Shown: piece by piece, positions 62,519 to 64,000 of the stretch
How positions within the stretch are numbered: the stretch's first letter is position 1
Layout: each line of letters starts with the position of its first letter
Assembly (NCBI GenBank): GCA_964537285.1
Contig: CAZHZT010000005.1
Coordinates: forward strand, 20,367 to 84,366
DNA length: 64,000 nucleotides
Source of the DNA: CAZHZT01 sp964537285
Lineage (GTDB): Bacteria > Bacteroidota > Bacteroidia > Chitinophagales > Saprospiraceae
Direction: 5' to 3'
Notes under the pieces: generated by a model
What the model was told of the DNA's origin: nothing
Seen by the model: only the letters and a program-made list of their open reading frames with translations
Databases searched by the model: none
Position numbers and translations under genes: made by a program

Positions 62519-63249
62519 CCACATAGTCTTATTTCTTTTCCTATTTTTAAGAATTCGACATTCTCTGAATTAATCTTACTGTTTTCAAATTCGTGATGAG
62601 TTATAAAAAAGTTCTTTTCTCTATGAGAAGAGGCATAATATTCAATTTCTGAAAAAGATGCGTGTTCGTTACTTCCATTTTTTCTTCCATCCAAAATAAC
62701 TTTATTTGCTTCGGATACAAAATCATAAATTTCTTTACTAAAACCCGAATCTCCTGTATACCCCAACATTGTATTATTATTTACCTTCATAACGAATCCA
62801 TAACATATATATGAATGTTTGGATTTGATTAATTTTAGAGAAATATTTTTAAATAAGCTCAATTCACCTTTTTCATTAGAAAAAATCCAATTTGCAATTT
62901 CGTCTAAATCTATTCCTGTGGAATAAAACTCGTGCATCCTATATTTTTTGACGATTTCAAGGACTTTACTATTCCCAAGGACATTTACTTTTTTTCCACT
63001 TTTCTTGTAGAAATCAAGAAGTAAAATTGGTAATTCTCCCGTATGATCTAAGTGATTATGAGAGATATAAACAAATTGAGGAACTTTATGACCGAAGTGT
63101 TTTTGATATTGAAGACCAACTCCGAGTCCACAATCAATCAATATAAGTGGTTCATCATCTACTGAAATCACAAAAGAAGAACTTGGGTTTCCTCTCAAAA
63201 TATACGATGTTCCATTACCAACACCTAAACAAGTAACTTTAATATTCAT
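62509..63249 (-). CDS. MBL-fold hydrolase, 3' end altered by intron
   Basis: 246 residues: MNIKVTCLGVGNGTSYILRGNPSSSFVISVDDEPLILIDCG, SHNHLDHTGELP (His64-x-His66-x-Asp68-His69), GYTGDSGFSKEI (Asp) and FITHHEF near the end (His). This is the RNase Z/PhnP-like MBL type, with metal ligands intact. The last codon and the stop are from the group II intron, so the native protein may have been a little longer. It overlaps by 11 bp the truncated gene upstream, and both seem part of one accessory operon cut by IS66. Confidence 0.8.
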   Translation of the reverse strand: MNIKVTCLGVGNGTSYILRGNPSSSFVISVDDEPLILIDCGLGVGLQYQKHFGHKVPQFVYISHNHLDHTGELPILLLDFYKKSGKKVNVLGNSKVLEIVKKYRMHEFYSTGIDLDEIANWIFSNEKGELSLFKNISLKLIKSKHSYICYGFVMKVNNNTMLGYTGDSGFSKEIYDFVSEANKVILDGRKNGSNEHASFSEIEYYASSHREKNFFITHHEFENSKINSENVEFLKIGKEIRLCGIE

Positions 63250-63574
63250 TTGATTCTATTGCTTCTTTGTACATTTGTCTAATCATTAATTCTGACTCCT
63301 GCTCACTTATTGCAGATGCCCAATATCTTTCAAATTGGTAAACTTTTTCTTGTGCAGTATCTGTGTTTGCTTCTAATAAGTGTATGTTGAAATAATTCTT
63401 AGTAGCTTGAGATGCGTATGCCAATGAGACATCAACATTTGGTTTTGGAAATGCCCCTAAAATCAATCCAAAGGTAGCACCTTCGGCTTTTAATTTTTCA
63501 GGTTTTATATTTGGTAATAGCCGAACCTCTAAGTCAATATCTAAATCATCAAACAACTGAATTAAAGTATCCAT
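63239..63574 (-). pseudogene. 5'-truncated gene of unknown function, cut by IS66
   Basis: About 111 residues from the first internal Met at 63574 (MDTLIQLFDDLDIDLEVRLLPNIKPEKLKAEGATFGLILGAFPKPNVDVSLAYASQATKNYFNIHLLEANT). The frame extends upstream into IS66 sequence (to 63715), where it is only an overprint of the transposase in another frame. The native start is therefore lost. It overlaps the MBL gene by 11 bp and was probably its partner. The family is not recognised. Confidence 0.65.
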
Positions 63575-63593
63575 CAAGCCCACCCCATGTTGG

Positions 63594-64000
63594 CTAAATG
63601 CTAAATTTTTCTTTCCTTTCCTCCGATAAGCGATGTGGTAACCAATAGAGTGCTTGGTCATTGACTTTTTTGGAAGCGACCTGTCGCAGGAGCCACTCCA
63701 GGTATTTGCGAACATTTAAGCCATGCATTTTGGCGGTGCCGATGATGGAATACAAGCAAGCCAGATTTTGTGCCGCATGATCAGAACCGGCAAACAAAAA
63801 GTTTTTTCGGCCCAATGCTACCGGACGGATGGTATTCTCCACCAGATTGTTGTCGATCTCCAGACGTCCATCATGGGCATAAGCACACAGGCCTTTCCAT
63901 CGTTTAAGGCTGTACTCAATAGCTTTGTTGATCAAACTTTGAGGGGTTAATTGGCCACTTGTGAATTGCTCCATCAGCCATTGGCCCAGATCTTCCAAAA
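63594..64000 (-). mobile_element. IS66-family transposase (C-terminal part; continues beyond window)
   Basis: About 135 residues: QFTSGQLTPQSLINKAIEYSLKRWKGL, then GRLEIDNNLVENTIRPVALGRKNFLFAGSDHAAQNLACLYSIIGTAKMHGLNVRKYLEWLL. DNNxxE and the RPxALGRKNxLFAGSD signature identify IS66 TnpC. The N-terminal half lies outside the window. The stop at 63594 is close to the island junction, so the right IS end should be within about 20-50 bp, near 63574-63594. Confidence 0.93.

Noticed and set aside
62292..62522. 76-residue minus-strand frame
   Set aside because: It is the antisense of the group II intron 3' end, a well-known source of spurious frames.
63575..63715. N-terminal extension of the truncated gene at 63239
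   Set aside because: These codons overlap the IS66 transposase gene in another frame; they arose by the insertion.

Overview
The window looks like a chromosomal segment of a marine or activated-sludge type Bacteroidota, most likely class Saprospiria (Lewinella/Haliscomenobacter-like). The reasons are type IX secretion (T9SS) sorting domains of type A and type B, a PorP/SprF protein, SprB-like repeats, PKD giant proteins, GbsR and DUF4286 proteins, and promoters of the Bacteroidota form (TTG/TTTG, about 20 bp, TAnnTTTG). No Shine-Dalgarno pattern is obvious. The genus is inferred and cannot be proven from the sequence.

Layout. 1-1.6 kb: end of gcvH, a VanZ-like protein and a TonB-family protein, closed by a clear terminator. 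1.6-16.8 kb: a minus-strand block of envelope and secreted proteins (PorP/SprF, a 1596-residue PKD/SprB-repeat type B cargo, a VWA/TPR protein with a papain-like N-terminal region, an M48 protease, a 1662-residue type A cargo). 17-26.8 kb: an unknown helical protein, a small secreted carboxypeptidase-regulatory-like domain protein, an ECF-type sigma factor with a putative membrane anti-sigma factor, a CHAT-protease lipoprotein, and a beta-helix IPTL-CTERM-like surface protein. The last of these is split by a 783-bp transposon-like element with perfect inverted ends and a 9-bp target duplication. 27-46.6 kb: mostly core genes (TPR protein, DUF4286, MBL hydrolase, two large outer-membrane fusions, UvrD-type helicase-nuclease, GAF protein, HD-Pycsar-TM protein, sulfotransferase, GbsR regulator). 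46.9-57.8 kb: two Rpn-type PD-(D/E)XK proteins around an HtrA-like protease, a T9SS subtilisin, PgeF, an ALDH7-like dehydrogenase and an RND/MMPL exporter, then tRNA-Cys. 58.3-64 kb: an accessory island of broken genes, group II intron remnants, toxin-antitoxin genes and IS66.

The most interesting system is a compact minus-strand three-gene operon at 59241-60484. It encodes a putative ADP-ribosyltransferase-like toxin, a small antitoxin and a SecB-like chaperone, in the toxin-antitoxin-chaperone (TAC) order. It has its own Bacteroidota-type promoter and is bracketed by two roughly 327-bp direct repeats that end in group II intron domain V-like sequence. It is probably a mobile, possibly anti-phage TAC cassette related in layout to CmdTAC.

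Intergenic DNA is unusually structured. Six copies of a roughly 94-110 bp dyad open with a boxA-like GTTCTTTGAC. Three copies of GTTCCTGAAGCACTAG each sit at a gene 3' end next to a long hairpin. Several long perfect hairpins of other sequence also occur. These repeat families are the second main result.
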